Source: Duganella aquatilis (GTDB lineage Bacteria; Pseudomonadota; Gammaproteobacteria; Burkholderiales; Burkholderiaceae_D). From it: a stretch of DNA of 64,000 bases. The stretch spans positions 1 to 64,000 of the forward strand of contig NZ_WKJL01000011.1 of NCBI RefSeq assembly GCF_009674565.1. Direction: 5' to 3'. Positions within the stretch are counted from its first letter, which is position 1; every line of letters begins with the position of its first letter. The position numbers were made by a program, and so were the translations under genes. A model generated the notes under the pieces. That model had not been told where the DNA came from and ran no database searches. It worked only from the letters and a program-made list of their open reading frames with translations. Shown piece after piece: positions 1 to 8,324 of this stretch.

Positions 1-21
1 TGACGGGCACGTCACGACGGT

Positions 22-969
22 TCACAGCGATGGCGCGGATCTGGCGGATCTCGCCGCACTGATGACCACGCCGCCAAGCACGCCCGCCGCCACCAGCGGC
101 CAGCGCGCCCTGCCAGTCCGCGCGCCCGCGCCGGCCGCCACCGCCTCCTGCCCGGCAAACACCTCACTGGCGGCCCGCTTCAAAATCGTCCGCGTCACCT
201 GCGGCTGATTCTCCACATACGCGCCCAGCATGGCGCGGTCGCACAGCAGATTGATACGGCGCGGCACGCCCTTGGTCAGACCATGCACCAGCCCCATCAG
301 CTTGCGCGGGAACGGCGCGATCGCCGTCGCCCCCGCCACCGCCAGCCGGTGCTCGATATACGTGCCCGTCTCCGTCTCCGACAGCGAACCCAGGTGATAT
401 CGCGCAATCACCCGCTGCGCCAGCTGCTCCAGCTCCGGCTGCGCCAGGATCGCGCGCAGCTCCGGCTGGCCGATCAGAATGATCTGCAGCAGCTTGCGCT
501 CGCTGGTCTCCAGATTGGTCAGCAGGCGCAACTGCTCCAACACCTCGGCCGACAGGTTCTGCGCCTCATCGATGATCAGCACATTGTTCTTGGCCTGCGC
601 ATGGCTGGCCAGCAGGTAGGCATTGATCGCATCCACATAGCCCTTGACGCTGACCGCGCCCGCGCCCTGCGGCGGCAGCTCGATGCCGAACTCGTCGCAG
701 ATCGACAGCAGCAGCTCCTCCACCGACAGCTTCGGATTGAAGATGTAGCCCAGTTTGCAATTCGCGGGAATCTGCTCCATGAAGCAGCGGCACACCGTGG
801 TCTTGCCGGCGCCGATCTCGCCGGTCAGCAGCACGAAGCCGCCGCCCGAGCCGATGCCGTACAGCAGATGCGCCAGCGCCTCGCGGTGGCGTTCGCTCAT
901 GAACAGATAGCGCGGGTCCGGCGCGATGGAAAACGGCGATTGCTTCAGATTGAAAAAATGCGTGTACAT
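22..969 (-). CDS. ExeA/GspA-like AAA+ ATPase, short C-terminus
   Basis: AAA+ ATPase of the ExeA/GspA group, which in type II secretion and related envelope systems uses ATP to help place a secretin or pilus part in the cell wall. Visible: N-terminal HFFNLKQSPFSIAPDPRYLF signature, Walker A GEIGAGKTT (residues 50-58), Walker B LIIDEAQ (131-137), and a hydrophobic stretch near residue 290 that would be a membrane segment. Family members usually continue with a periplasmic, often peptidoglycan-binding, domain; this one stops about 15 residues after the membrane segment at 315 aa. A GTG overlapping the stop (GTGA) could begin a next gene that runs off the left edge. The exact partner system cannot be told from this window. 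Confidence 0.8.
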   Translation of the reverse strand: MYTHFFNLKQSPFSIAPDPRYLFMSERHREALAHLLYGIGSGGGFVLLTGEIGAGKTTVCRCFMEQIPANCKLGYIFNPKLSVEELLLSICDEFGIELPPQGAGAVSVKGYVDAINAYLLASHAQAKNNVLIIDEAQNLSAEVLEQLRLLTNLETSERKLLQIILIGQPELRAILAQPELEQLAQRVIARYHLGSLSETETGTYIEHRLAVAGATAIAPFPRKLMGLVHGLTKGVPRRINLLCDRAMLGAYVENQPQVTRTILKRAASEVFAGQEAVAAGAGARTGRARWPLVAAGVLGGVVISAARSARSAPSL

Positions 970-994
970 GAAAACCCTGGGAGTGCGCGACTCC

Positions 995-1501
995 CTATTT
1001 TAGCCGTTGTCGCACCGGCGGCGGCTGGACCGGCGGCAGCGGCTTGAATTTAGCGCAGTAAATCTTGGCCTTGGTATCGAAATACACGATGCGGCTGGCC
1101 GGCTTGGCCTCGCGCACCGGATAGGCGGAGGTGTCGATCACGGTGTAATGCGTGCCGACCTGCTGGATGATGGCCTTCTCCAGGTTTTCCGGCGTGGTCT
1201 CGGCCACCGCGCCGACAAAGATAAAGGTGCTGGTATCGTCGCTGACCATCACCTCGGAAATCTCGGTGCCCCACAGCGACGCCCCGGCGGTGCGGAACCA
1301 GTAGGCGCCGCCCTCGTGCTTGTACCAGTTGCCGAAATGCTTGACCAGGTAATTGTAGTAATAGAAATTATCGGTATGGTCGCGGCACAGCAGGCCGTTG
1401 CCCATGATGGTGCCAAAGGTGGTCGGCACCGATTGCGCCGCCGTGCCGCCGGCGGCCAGCGCCAGCGCGGCGCCCAGCAGCAGAGCGTGACGCCGCCGCA
1501 T
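995..1501 (-). CDS. Exported protein of unknown function (168 aa)
   Basis: I do not recognise the family. The start MRRRHALLLGAALALAAGG gives a clear Sec signal peptide with probable cleavage after AAQ or TAA near residue 22, so the product is periplasmic or secreted. The mature part is rich in aromatic residues (NFYYYNYLVKHFGNWYKHEG) and ends in a proline-rich tail (PLPPVQPPPVRQ). The start at 1501 is chosen because its ATG shares one base with the stop of the upstream small gene (TAATG), which suggests translational coupling. The longer reading from 1519 would add six residues and overlap the neighbour. Confidence 0.65.
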   Translation of the reverse strand: MRRRHALLLGAALALAAGGTAAQSVPTTFGTIMGNGLLCRDHTDNFYYYNYLVKHFGNWYKHEGGAYWFRTAGASLWGTEISEVMVSDDTSTFIFVGAVAETTPENLEKAIIQQVGTHYTVIDTSAYPVREAKPASRIVYFDTKAKIYCAKFKPLPPVQPPPVRQRLK

Positions 1502-1686
1502 TATGTTTTGGATAACCACGCGCGGTTCGCGCTGATGCGCGCCTTGGCCGTGGCCGGCAATGCTTCATAACAACCTGGGTATTGTTTCAAGGCGTGTTCC
1601 CGGATTTCCTTCTGCAAGCCGTTGATCAAAAAAATATACAGCACGCCGCCGTCGTTGGTATTTTTGGTTCCGATGTATCGAATCAT
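1501..1686 (-). CDS. Small protein of unknown function (61 aa)
   Basis: Short gene starting MIRYIGTKNTNDG with a very good ribosome site (GGAAAGGAGCGCAC before the ATG). That site is why the start is placed here and not at 1890, where the open frame begins. The product is soluble with no signal peptide. It ends in a TAA sharing its last base with the ATG of the exported 168-aa protein, so the two form an operon. No function can be assigned. The strong ribosome site and the coupling are the evidence that it is real. Confidence 0.6.
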   Translation of the reverse strand: MIRYIGTKNTNDGGVLYIFLINGLQKEIREHALKQYPGCYEALPATAKARISANRAWLSKT

Positions 1687-1928
1687 GTGCGCTCCTTTCC
1701 ACCTGCGCATGCCTGTCTCAGCGGCATAGTGATGCACCATTATGACATCACCGTCGCAGCGGGGCCACACAAACGGTAACGGCCGCGCGCGGCCGGAATT
1801 GAGCTGCCGCTCAGCCCCGGATTTTTGCAGTTGGTCCCACGCTTTGGCGCGTCCATCCCATGGAGCGCGACGGCGATGGCGGTTTGCCATATCGTCCAGT
1901 TTTCGCCACCATCCTTCGAGATCCCGAC

Positions 1929-3023
1929 ATGAAGCACACGCTCACCCACGCCGCGCTGGCTAGCACCCTGCTACTGGCGGTCGCCGGCGGCGCCCACGCC
2001 GCCGACAAGCCGGACGACAGCTACGGCACCGAAACGCGCACCGTCGCCGCGTTCAGCAACATCAACCTGATCGGCCCGTTCCGCGTGATCGTCACCGCCG
2101 ACGCCGGCAACACCATCGAACTGTCCGGCCTGCGCCGCCAGTTCGCCGACATCGAAACCGCGGTCAACGGCGACACGCTCACCGTGCGTCAGCCGCGCAA
2201 GGCCAACGGCTGGACCTTCAACTTCAGCTTCGGCAACAGCAAGCAGCGCGAGATGACGGTGCGCATCAGCGCCGCCAACCTGAAAAGCCTGCGCAACGCC
2301 GGCAGCGCCGACGTCGACCTGCGCCAGTTCCAGGGCAAGCAGCTGACCCTGGTATCGGACGGCCCCGGCGACATCACCGCCAGCGGCAAGGTGGCCGAAC
2401 TGAGCGTGACCAGCAACGGCAGCGGCGACCTCGACCTGCGGGCCCTGCAAGCGGCCAGCCTCAACCTGCAAATGAACGGCCCCGGCGACGTCGAGGCCAG
2501 CGGCGTGACGCAGGACCTCAACCTGGTGGTCAACGGCTCGGGCGACCTCGACATCAGCGACATCCGCGGCAACCGCGTCAGCGCCGCGCTGCACGGTCCC
2601 GGCTCGGTGGCGCTGCACGGCAGCGCCAAGGAAATCCGCGCCGAAGTACACGGCTCGGGCGACCTCGACGCCTGCACGCTGAGTGCCGAAGCGGCCAGCG
2701 CCGTGCTGCGCGGACCGGGCGAAGCCTGCCTGGCCGGCCACCTCAAGAAACTCGACGCCGAAGTGCACGGCTCGGGCGACCTGACCGTGCGCGGCCTGGA
2801 AGCACAAAGCGTGCGCGCGCGCCTGACCGGTCCCGGCGACATGAGCCTGTCCGGCGCCACCGCCGTGCTGAGCGCGCAAGTGAGCGGCTCGGGCGGCCTC
2901 GACGCGCGCCAGCTGACGACGCGCCAGAGCGACGTCACCGTCAACGGCCCCGGCAACGCCACCGTCGCCCTGGCCGACAAGGCCGACACCAGCCGCACCC
3001 ACCTGGTCACCTACCACCGCTAA
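1929..3023 (+). CDS. Exported GIN-domain (DUF2807-like) beta-solenoid protein
   Basis: 364-aa protein with a signal peptide (MKHTLTHAALASTLLLAVAG, cleavage near AHA) and the pattern of the head-GIN domain (DUF2807): FSNINLIGPFRVIVTADAG, then an array of beta repeats. From about residue 145 to the end, units of 19-21 residues each open with a glycine turn, and the turn alternates strictly between GPG and GSG (GPGD, GSGDL, GPGD, GSGDL and so on, about eleven units). This predicts a long beta-solenoid. Start at 1929 because it opens the signal peptide; the frame is open back to 1860. DUF2807 proteins are usually periplasmic or surface-exposed and of unknown role. A 39-bp inverted repeat begins 4 nt after the stop. 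Confidence 0.8.
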   Translation: MKHTLTHAALASTLLLAVAGGAHAADKPDDSYGTETRTVAAFSNINLIGPFRVIVTADAGNTIELSGLRRQFADIETAVNGDTLTVRQPRKANGWTFNFSFGNSKQREMTVRISAANLKSLRNAGSADVDLRQFQGKQLTLVSDGPGDITASGKVAELSVTSNGSGDLDLRALQAASLNLQMNGPGDVEASGVTQDLNLVVNGSGDLDISDIRGNRVSAALHGPGSVALHGSAKEIRAEVHGSGDLDACTLSAEAASAVLRGPGEACLAGHLKKLDAEVHGSGDLTVRGLEAQSVRARLTGPGDMSLSGATAVLSAQVSGSGGLDARQLTTRQSDVTVNGPGNATVALADKADTSRTHLVTYHR

Positions 3024-3027
3024 CCAC

Positions 3028-3119
3028 CTCCGGGGTCAGGTCCGTCATTTCTACACGAGCTCAGCCATAGCCACACCTAAGGCTGAGCTCGTGTAGAAAT
3101 GACGGACCTGACCCCGGAG
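3028..3119. repeat. Long perfect inverted repeat (REP/MITE-like), copy 1
   Basis: Two perfect 39-nt arms (3028-3066 and 3081-3119) flank a 14-nt loop. The outer ends read CTCCGGGGTCAG and CTGACCCCGGAG, and the arm contains TACACGAGCTCA. A related copy lies at 36660-36719, also just behind a stop codon. The CCGGGGTCAG/CTGACCCCGG ends resemble palindromes associated with REP-associated transposases in other proteobacteria (from memory). No transposase lies nearby. As RNA it would form a very stable 3' hairpin for the GIN gene, which could protect or terminate the message. Confidence 0.85.
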
Positions 3120-3242
3120 TTTAAAAGTGGCATGCAAATGCCACACTCGGCGGGTGCGCGAAAAATTCTCTTAAATTATTTAAAAACAATGACTTATAAA
3201 ACGATTCCAAGACGACAATGCCAGTCCACTTCAATATTTTTT

Positions 3243-3260
3243 AATACCAGTTAAATACCT
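3243..3260 (-). promoter_or_regulatory. Tandem TGGTATT-type operator before the nag operon
   Basis: AATACCA-GTTA-AATACCT: two copies of AATACC on the + strand (TGGTATT-like on the minus strand) with start-to-start spacing of 11 nt, one helical turn. It ends two bases before a good -35 box. The same spacing occurs at 17330-17347 and 17540-17557. It resembles, from memory, the NagQ box of Xanthomonas GlcNAc genes (tandem TGGTATT separated by 4 bp). A GntR/HutC regulator of this locus is the likely ligand (inference). Confidence 0.6.
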
Positions 3261-3261
3261 G

Positions 3262-3291
3262 TTGACAAGCTGGTTTTGGCTACCCTATAGT
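3262..3291 (+). promoter_or_regulatory. Promoter of the GlcNAc operon
   Basis: Consensus -35 TTGACA (3262-3267), 18-nt spacer, and -10 TATAGT (3286-3291), about 45 nt before the kinase start. The tandem operator directly abuts the -35, the usual position for a repressor blocking RNA polymerase or an activator site. It is the only good promoter seen ahead of the ten-gene operon. Confidence 0.65.
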
Positions 3292-3334
3292 GCCCTCATC
3301 ACAGGCCATTCCGGCCAAGCACTCTCAGGTAGAC

Positions 3335-4204
3335 ATGATCGAATTTTTCATCGGCGTTGATGGCGGCGGCAGCGGCACCAGGGTACGCCTGGCCCGCGCC
3401 GATGGCGTCGAATTTGCGGAAGGCGCGGCCGGACCGTCCGGCCTGATGCATGGCATCGCCAAGGCCTGGGCCGCCGTCAACGACGCCGCCGCCCAAGCCT
3501 TCACCACCGCCGGCCTGAGTTTCCCCGACAAATCCCGCATCGCCATCGGCCTCGGCCTGGCGGGCGTGCACAACCGCCAGTGGGCGGCGGAATTCGTCGA
3601 CGCCAATCCCGGCTACGCCCGCGTGGCGCTGGAAAGCGACGGCCATACCACCGTGCTCGGCGCCCACGCCGGCCAGCCGGGCGCCATCATCGCGCTGGGC
3701 ACCGGCAGCGTCGGCGAAATCAAGCTGGCCGACGGCCGCCACGTCGAAGTCGGCGGCTGGGGCTTCCCCGCCGGCGACGAAGCCAGCGGCGCCTGGATGG
3801 GCCTGCGCGCCATCAACCACGTGCAGCAGGTGCTGGACGGCCGCATGGCCGCCAACGCCTTCGCCACCGATGTCGCCAACGCCTGCGGCGGCGAGCGCAA
3901 CGCCATCCAGACCTGGCTGGCGCAAGCCACGCAGACCAACTACGCGCAACTGGCGCGCATCGTCCTGCAGCACGGCGACAGCAACGACACCGCGCGCGCC
4001 ATCCTGCTGGCCGCCGGCCGCGAGGTGGAATTGATGGGCAACGCGCTCGACGCCAGCGGCAAGCTGCCGATCGCGCTGTGCGGCGGCCTGGCCGCGCCGC
4101 TGCGTCCTTACCTGCCGGTGTCGATGTTGAAGCGCATCGTCAATCCGCAAGGCGACTCCGCCGCCGGCGCGCTGCGCCTGATCCAGCAGCGCCTGAAGGA
4201 CTGA
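3335..4204 (+). CDS. nagK: N-acetylglucosamine kinase, BadF/BadG family
   Basis: Phosphorylates GlcNAc to GlcNAc-6-phosphate in the cytoplasm, feeding NagA. Visible: N-terminal phosphate loop FFIGVDGGGSGTR, the second nucleotide motif ALGTGSVG, GGWGFPAGDEASGAWMG, and a C-terminal ALCGGLAAPL adenosine motif, in the order of the BadF/BadG/BcrA ATPase and GlcNAc-kinase fold. Start at the ATG at 3335 (AGGTAG upstream; the fold begins here) rather than 3290, which would lie in the promoter. 289 aa, normal for the family. First gene of the operon; the next starts 3 nt after its stop. Substrate is inferred from the NagA and deaminase neighbours. Confidence 0.82.
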   Translation: MIEFFIGVDGGGSGTRVRLARADGVEFAEGAAGPSGLMHGIAKAWAAVNDAAAQAFTTAGLSFPDKSRIAIGLGLAGVHNRQWAAEFVDANPGYARVALESDGHTTVLGAHAGQPGAIIALGTGSVGEIKLADGRHVEVGGWGFPAGDEASGAWMGLRAINHVQQVLDGRMAANAFATDVANACGGERNAIQTWLAQATQTNYAQLARIVLQHGDSNDTARAILLAAGREVELMGNALDASGKLPIALCGGLAAPLRPYLPVSMLKRIVNPQGDSAAGALRLIQQRLKD

Positions 4205-4207
4205 CCG

Positions 4208-4942
4208 ATGCTAGCCCAGTTGAGCGCCTTCAAACCCGACGCCACCAGCGACACGCCGTTGTACATGCAGCTTGCGAACAAGCTGTCCGACGGCATCGTC
4301 GGCGGCGACTGGCGCGCCAACGAGGCCCTGCCGTCCGAGCGCGTGCTGTCGGACATGCTCAACATCTCGCGCGTCACCGCGCGCAAGGCGATCGACATGC
4401 TGTGCGAGCGCGGCATGCTGACCCGCAAGCGCGGCTCCGGCACCTACATCACGCCGAAACTCGAACAGCCCTTGTCGCGCCTGACCAGCTTTTCCGAGGA
4501 GCTGCGCGAACGCGGCTTCACGGCCGGCTCGCGCTGGCTGCAGCGCGAGATCGGCATCGCCTCGCCGGTGGAGCTGCTGTCGCTCGGCCTGTCGCCGAAC
4601 ATGCCGGTGGCGCGCCTGAAGCGCCTGCGCACCGCCGACGACGTGGTGATGGCGATCGAAACCACCACCATCCCGGCCCAGTACATGCCCAATCCGCACA
4701 GCGTGACCGATTCGCTGTACGGCTACCTGGAAGCCAACGGCACCATCCCGATGCGCGCGCTGCAGCATATCCGCGCCGTCAACGCCAGCGCCGAACAGGC
4801 GCGCCTGGCCAGTATTCCCGCGGGTGCCGCCATGCTGCACATCACCCGCGTCAGTTATCTCGACAACGGCGCGGCGGTGGAACTGACCCACTCGTACTGC
4901 CGGAGTGATTATTATGAATTCGTAGCGGAGTCGCGCAGATGA
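4208..4942 (+). CDS. GntR/HutC-family regulator with UTRA domain (GntR1)
   Basis: Transcription factor with an N-terminal winged helix (ALPSERVLSDMLNISRVTARKAIDML, residues about 41-66) and a C-terminal UTRA effector domain beginning at LTSFSEELRERG. NagR/DasR-type members sense GlcN-6-P or GlcNAc-6-P. It lies inside the nag operon, 3 nt after the kinase and overlapping nagA by ATGA, so it would be autoregulated through the operon promoter. It is clearly paralogous to the GntR protein at 16537-17292. Which of the two binds the tandem TGGTA boxes cannot be decided from sequence. Confidence 0.88.
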   Translation: MLAQLSAFKPDATSDTPLYMQLANKLSDGIVGGDWRANEALPSERVLSDMLNISRVTARKAIDMLCERGMLTRKRGSGTYITPKLEQPLSRLTSFSEELRERGFTAGSRWLQREIGIASPVELLSLGLSPNMPVARLKRLRTADDVVMAIETTTIPAQYMPNPHSVTDSLYGYLEANGTIPMRALQHIRAVNASAEQARLASIPAGAAMLHITRVSYLDNGAAVELTHSYCRSDYYEFVAESRR

Positions 4943-6036
4943 GCGATGCAATCAAAGGCAATATCCTGACACCGTCCGGCTGGATCCACGGTGAAATCAC
5001 ATTCGACGAACGCATTGCGGCCATCATCGGCAGCAGCGCCGACCCGGCGCTCAACGAAGCAGTCTATATCCTGCCTGGCTTTATCGACCTGCACGTGCAC
5101 GGCGGCGGCGGCAAGGACGTGATGGAAGGCGGCGATGCCGTCCACACCATCGCCGCGGTCCACGCCAAACATGGCACCACCAGCATGCTGGCCACCACCA
5201 TGACGGCGCCGCCGGAAGACATCGACCTCGCCCTGCGCGGCATCGGCAAGGCCGCCGCCCAGCGCGGCAAGGGCGAAGCGCGCGTGCTCGGCGCCCACCT
5301 GGAAGGCCCGTTCATCAACTCCGGCAAGCTCGGTGCGCAGCCGCCGTTCGCGCGCTCCGCCAAGCTGGCCGACGTCGAGAAGCTGGAACAACTGGCGCCG
5401 CTCAAGGTCATCACCGTGGCGCCGGAAATCGCCGGCCACCTGGAACTGGTCAAGGAATTGTCGGACGCCGGCATGCGCGTGCAGATCGGCCACACGCTGG
5501 GCACCTATGAAGACGGCGTCGCCGCGCTGGGCCAGGGCGCGCGCAGCTTCACTCACCTGTTCAACGCCATGCCCGGCCTGCACCACCGCGAACCCGGCAT
5601 GGTCGGCGCCGCGCTGGCGCACGGCACTTTCGCCGAGCTGATTCCCGACCTGCTGCACGTGCATCCGGGCGCCATCCGCACCGCGCTGCGCTGCATCCCG
5701 AATCTCTACTGCGTCACCGATTCCACTTCCGCCACCGGCATGCCGGACGGCGAGTACATGCTGGGCCGGCACAAAGTCATGAAATGCATGGGCGGCGTGC
5801 GCCTGCCCGACGGCACGCTGGCCGGCAGTACCCTCACTATGGACCAGGCGCTGCGTAACCTGGTCGGACTCGGCCTCGATCTGGCGGATGCCTCGGCGCG
5901 GGTCTCAACGTATGCGGCCGATTATCTCGGCCTGCCAGAGCGGGGCCGCCTGGCCCCCGGCGCGTTTGCCGACTTCGTTGTGCTCGACCGTGACCTGAAC
6001 CTCAAAGCCGTCTATATCGAAGGAGAATTGTTGTGA
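4939..6036 (+). CDS. nagA: N-acetylglucosamine-6-phosphate deacetylase
   Basis: Hydrolyses GlcNAc-6-phosphate to GlcN-6-phosphate and acetate. Metal and catalytic residues are all visible: GFIDLHVHG (His52, His54), AHLEGPF (Glu122), IGHTLG (His185), THLFNAMPG (His206) and the catalytic Asp261 in VTDSTSATG. 365 aa, slightly shorter than the E. coli enzyme. Start ATG overlaps the gntR stop (ATGA), and its own stop overlaps the GTG of the next gene (GTGA), so translation is coupled on both sides. Cytoplasmic. Confidence 0.95.
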   Translation: MSDAIKGNILTPSGWIHGEITFDERIAAIIGSSADPALNEAVYILPGFIDLHVHGGGGKDVMEGGDAVHTIAAVHAKHGTTSMLATTMTAPPEDIDLALRGIGKAAAQRGKGEARVLGAHLEGPFINSGKLGAQPPFARSAKLADVEKLEQLAPLKVITVAPEIAGHLELVKELSDAGMRVQIGHTLGTYEDGVAALGQGARSFTHLFNAMPGLHHREPGMVGAALAHGTFAELIPDLLHVHPGAIRTALRCIPNLYCVTDSTSATGMPDGEYMLGRHKVMKCMGGVRLPDGTLAGSTLTMDQALRNLVGLGLDLADASARVSTYAADYLGLPERGRLAPGAFADFVVLDRDLNLKAVYIEGELL

Positions 6037-7055
6037 CCTCAATGATGTTGAAAGAAGCCCTGTCCGCCGCGGATTGCGTCGCCACGCAACTGGCGCATGA
6101 CGGAGACCGTTACGCGGAGCTGGGCCGCAAATTGAGGAGCACGTCCTTCTCGACCGCGCTGACCATCGCGCGCGGCAGCTCGGACCATGCGTGCGCCTAT
6201 GCGGCCTACCTGATCATGGCTCGCCTGGGCCGCGTGGTGGCCTCGCTGCCGATGTCGCTGGTGACCTTGAACAAATCGCCGCTGATCACGCGCGACACGC
6301 TGGCCATCTCGATTTCGCAATCGGGCCAGAGCCCGGACGTGGTCGAGCCGATCAAATACTTCCGCGACGGCGGCGCCACCACCATCGCGCTGGTCAACGA
6401 TATCGATTCGCCGCTGGCGCACGCCGCCGAATTCGCCATGCCGCTGCGCGCCGGCAAGGAGCAGAGCGTGGCCGCCACCAAGAGCTTCATCACCAGCCTG
6501 GTGGCCGGTGCCCGCCTGGTGGCCGCATGGCAGAACGATCCGGAGCTGCTGGCCGGCCTGGAAGCGCTGCCCGAGTCGCTGCGCGCCGCCACCACCGAAG
6601 ACTGGTCGTCGGCGATCGAAGTGCTGGCGCCGGCGCGCAACATCATGGTGGTCGGCCGCGGCATCAGCTTCCCGGTGGCGCTGGAGGCGTCGCTGAAGTT
6701 CAAGGAAACCTCGGCCTTGCAGGCTGAAGCCTTCAGCGGCGCGGAAATCAAGCACGGCCCGATGGCGCTGATCGAAGAAGGCTACCCGCTGGTGATCTTT
6801 GCCACGCGCGGCCCGACGCAGGCAAGCCTGCTGGCGCTGGCGACCGAGATGCGCGGCCGTGGCGCGCGCGTGCTGCTGGCCGCTCCGGCCGACGTGGCCG
6901 ACCGCGACCTGACCTTGCCGGTCGCCGCCACGCCGGACCTCGATCCGATCGTCGCGATCCAGACCTTCTACGTGATGGCGGCCAAACTGTCCGCCGCGCG
7001 CGGCATGGACCCGGACCAGCCGCGTCACCTGAGCAAAGTCACCAAGACCAACTAA
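6033..7055 (+). CDS. SIS-domain glucosamine-6-phosphate deaminase (NagB-II type)
   Basis: Two SIS domains like the isomerase half of GlmS but without the glutaminase domain. Visible: TIARGSSDHACAYAAYL, SISQSGQSPDVVE, SVAATKSF, and in the second half KETSALQAEAFSGAEIKHGP, the stretch that carries the active-site Glu and His in GlmS. Next to nagA this fits the NagB-II class (GlcN-6-P to fructose-6-P plus ammonia) rather than the unrelated classical NagB. Start GTG at 6033 has AGGAG 8 nt upstream and overlaps the nagA stop; an ATG at 6042 is possible but too far from that site. 340 aa. Confidence 0.8.
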   Translation: MTSMMLKEALSAADCVATQLAHDGDRYAELGRKLRSTSFSTALTIARGSSDHACAYAAYLIMARLGRVVASLPMSLVTLNKSPLITRDTLAISISQSGQSPDVVEPIKYFRDGGATTIALVNDIDSPLAHAAEFAMPLRAGKEQSVAATKSFITSLVAGARLVAAWQNDPELLAGLEALPESLRAATTEDWSSAIEVLAPARNIMVVGRGISFPVALEASLKFKETSALQAEAFSGAEIKHGPMALIEEGYPLVIFATRGPTQASLLALATEMRGRGARVLLAAPADVADRDLTLPVAATPDLDPIVAIQTFYVMAAKLSAARGMDPDQPRHLSKVTKTN

Positions 7056-7072
7056 GCGACCACGCACCATCA

Positions 7073-8323
7073 ATGAAACTACGCTTTTTGCTCGCGGCAT
7101 TGATGGTGCACTCTTTGTCTGCGTACGCCGCCGACAAGATCGAATTCTGGACCTTCAGCATGAAGCCCAAGTTCACGCCGTACTACGAAACGCTGGTTCG
7201 CAACTACGAATCGGCCAACCCCGGCGTCAAGGTCGAATGGGTCGACTTCCCCTGGGATATCATCCAGACCAAGCTGGTCACGCGCATCGTCGCCGGCACG
7301 CCGCCGGCGCTGGTCAACCTCAACGTGCCCTGGGCCGACGAATTCGCCCGCGACGGCCTGCTCGCACCGGTCGACGACCTGCTGGCCGACGCCCGCCCGC
7401 GCTACCTCGCCAGCACGCTGCAAGACCTGACCTTCAACGGCAAGACCTACGGCTTCCCGATGTACAGCAACGTCGCCGTCATCGCCTACAACACGCAGAT
7501 CTTCAAGGCAGCCGCCATCCCGCACGCGCCGCGCGACCTCGATGAGCAGCTGCTGTTCGCGCGCCAGATCGCCGCGCGCACCGGCAAGGCCGGCCTGTGC
7601 CCCGCCCTGTCCAAGATCGACGGCCTGATGATGCAGCAAGGCCTGGCCGTCATCGCCAACGGCCGTGCCGTATTCAACTCGCCAGCCCACGTGGCGCTGA
7701 TCCGCAAGCTGGCCGACACCTACAAGGCCGGCGGCCTGCTGAAGGACGCGCTGTTCGCCGAAGATAACTTCCCCGCCGCCATCGACGCCTACAAGGGCGG
7801 CCGTCTCGGCATGCTGCTGGCGCCGCCGACGGCGGTCAAGCGCATCGAGAGCGACGCCAGGGACATCTACGCCATCACCGACGTCGCCCCGGCGCCGCTG
7901 GGTCCGACCGGCATCGCCGACGGCGGCTGGCTGATTCACTACGCCGTGCCGAAGAACGTCGATGCCAAACTGCTGCCGGCCATCGGCAAGTTCGCCCGCT
8001 ACCTGACCAACGACGCCAACCAGCTGGCCTTCGCCAGGCAGGCCAGCGTCTATCCGGCGATGGCGCAGGCGGCCAACGATCCATTCTTCACCACCGTGCC
8101 GCCGAACGCCGGCGCGGCGGAAAAAGCCGTCGCCGCCGGCGCCGTGTCGATGCCGCATTCGCACACGCTGTACGTGGCCGGCATCACCGACTACGACGAA
8201 TTGCGGCGCTACCTGGTGAAGGCGGTCGAAGCCGGCGTCACCGGCAAGCAGGACATCCAGCAGGCGCTCGACCAGGCCGTCGCCATCTGGAACAAGAAAC
8301 TCGCCACGCAGCGGAGTCACTGA
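7073..8323 (+). CDS. Sugar ABC transporter periplasmic binding protein
   Basis: Family 1 extracellular solute-binding protein (MalE/UgpB type). Signal peptide MKLRFLLAALMVHSLSAYA with type I cleavage before ADKIEFWTF, so it is free in the periplasm rather than a lipoprotein. The early IEFWTFSMKPKFTPYYETL and later KTYGFPMYSNVAVIAYNT match the family pattern. 416 aa. It lies between the deaminase and two permeases, so its ligand is probably GlcNAc or short chito-oligosaccharides (inference from context). No clear ribosome site precedes the ATG; translation may depend on coupling from the deaminase 17 nt away. Confidence 0.88.
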   Translation: MKLRFLLAALMVHSLSAYAADKIEFWTFSMKPKFTPYYETLVRNYESANPGVKVEWVDFPWDIIQTKLVTRIVAGTPPALVNLNVPWADEFARDGLLAPVDDLLADARPRYLASTLQDLTFNGKTYGFPMYSNVAVIAYNTQIFKAAAIPHAPRDLDEQLLFARQIAARTGKAGLCPALSKIDGLMMQQGLAVIANGRAVFNSPAHVALIRKLADTYKAGGLLKDALFAEDNFPAAIDAYKGGRLGMLLAPPTAVKRIESDARDIYAITDVAPAPLGPTGIADGGWLIHYAVPKNVDAKLLPAIGKFARYLTNDANQLAFARQASVYPAMAQAANDPFFTTVPPNAGAAEKAVAAGAVSMPHSHTLYVAGITDYDELRRYLVKAVEAGVTGKQDIQQALDQAVAIWNKKLATQRSH

Positions 8324-8324
8324 A

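Noticed and set aside
2350..2990. Possible DNA tandem repeat (VNTR) in the GIN gene
   Set aside because: Units are similar at the protein level but differ in length and bases, so this is an old protein repeat, not a variable tandem repeat.
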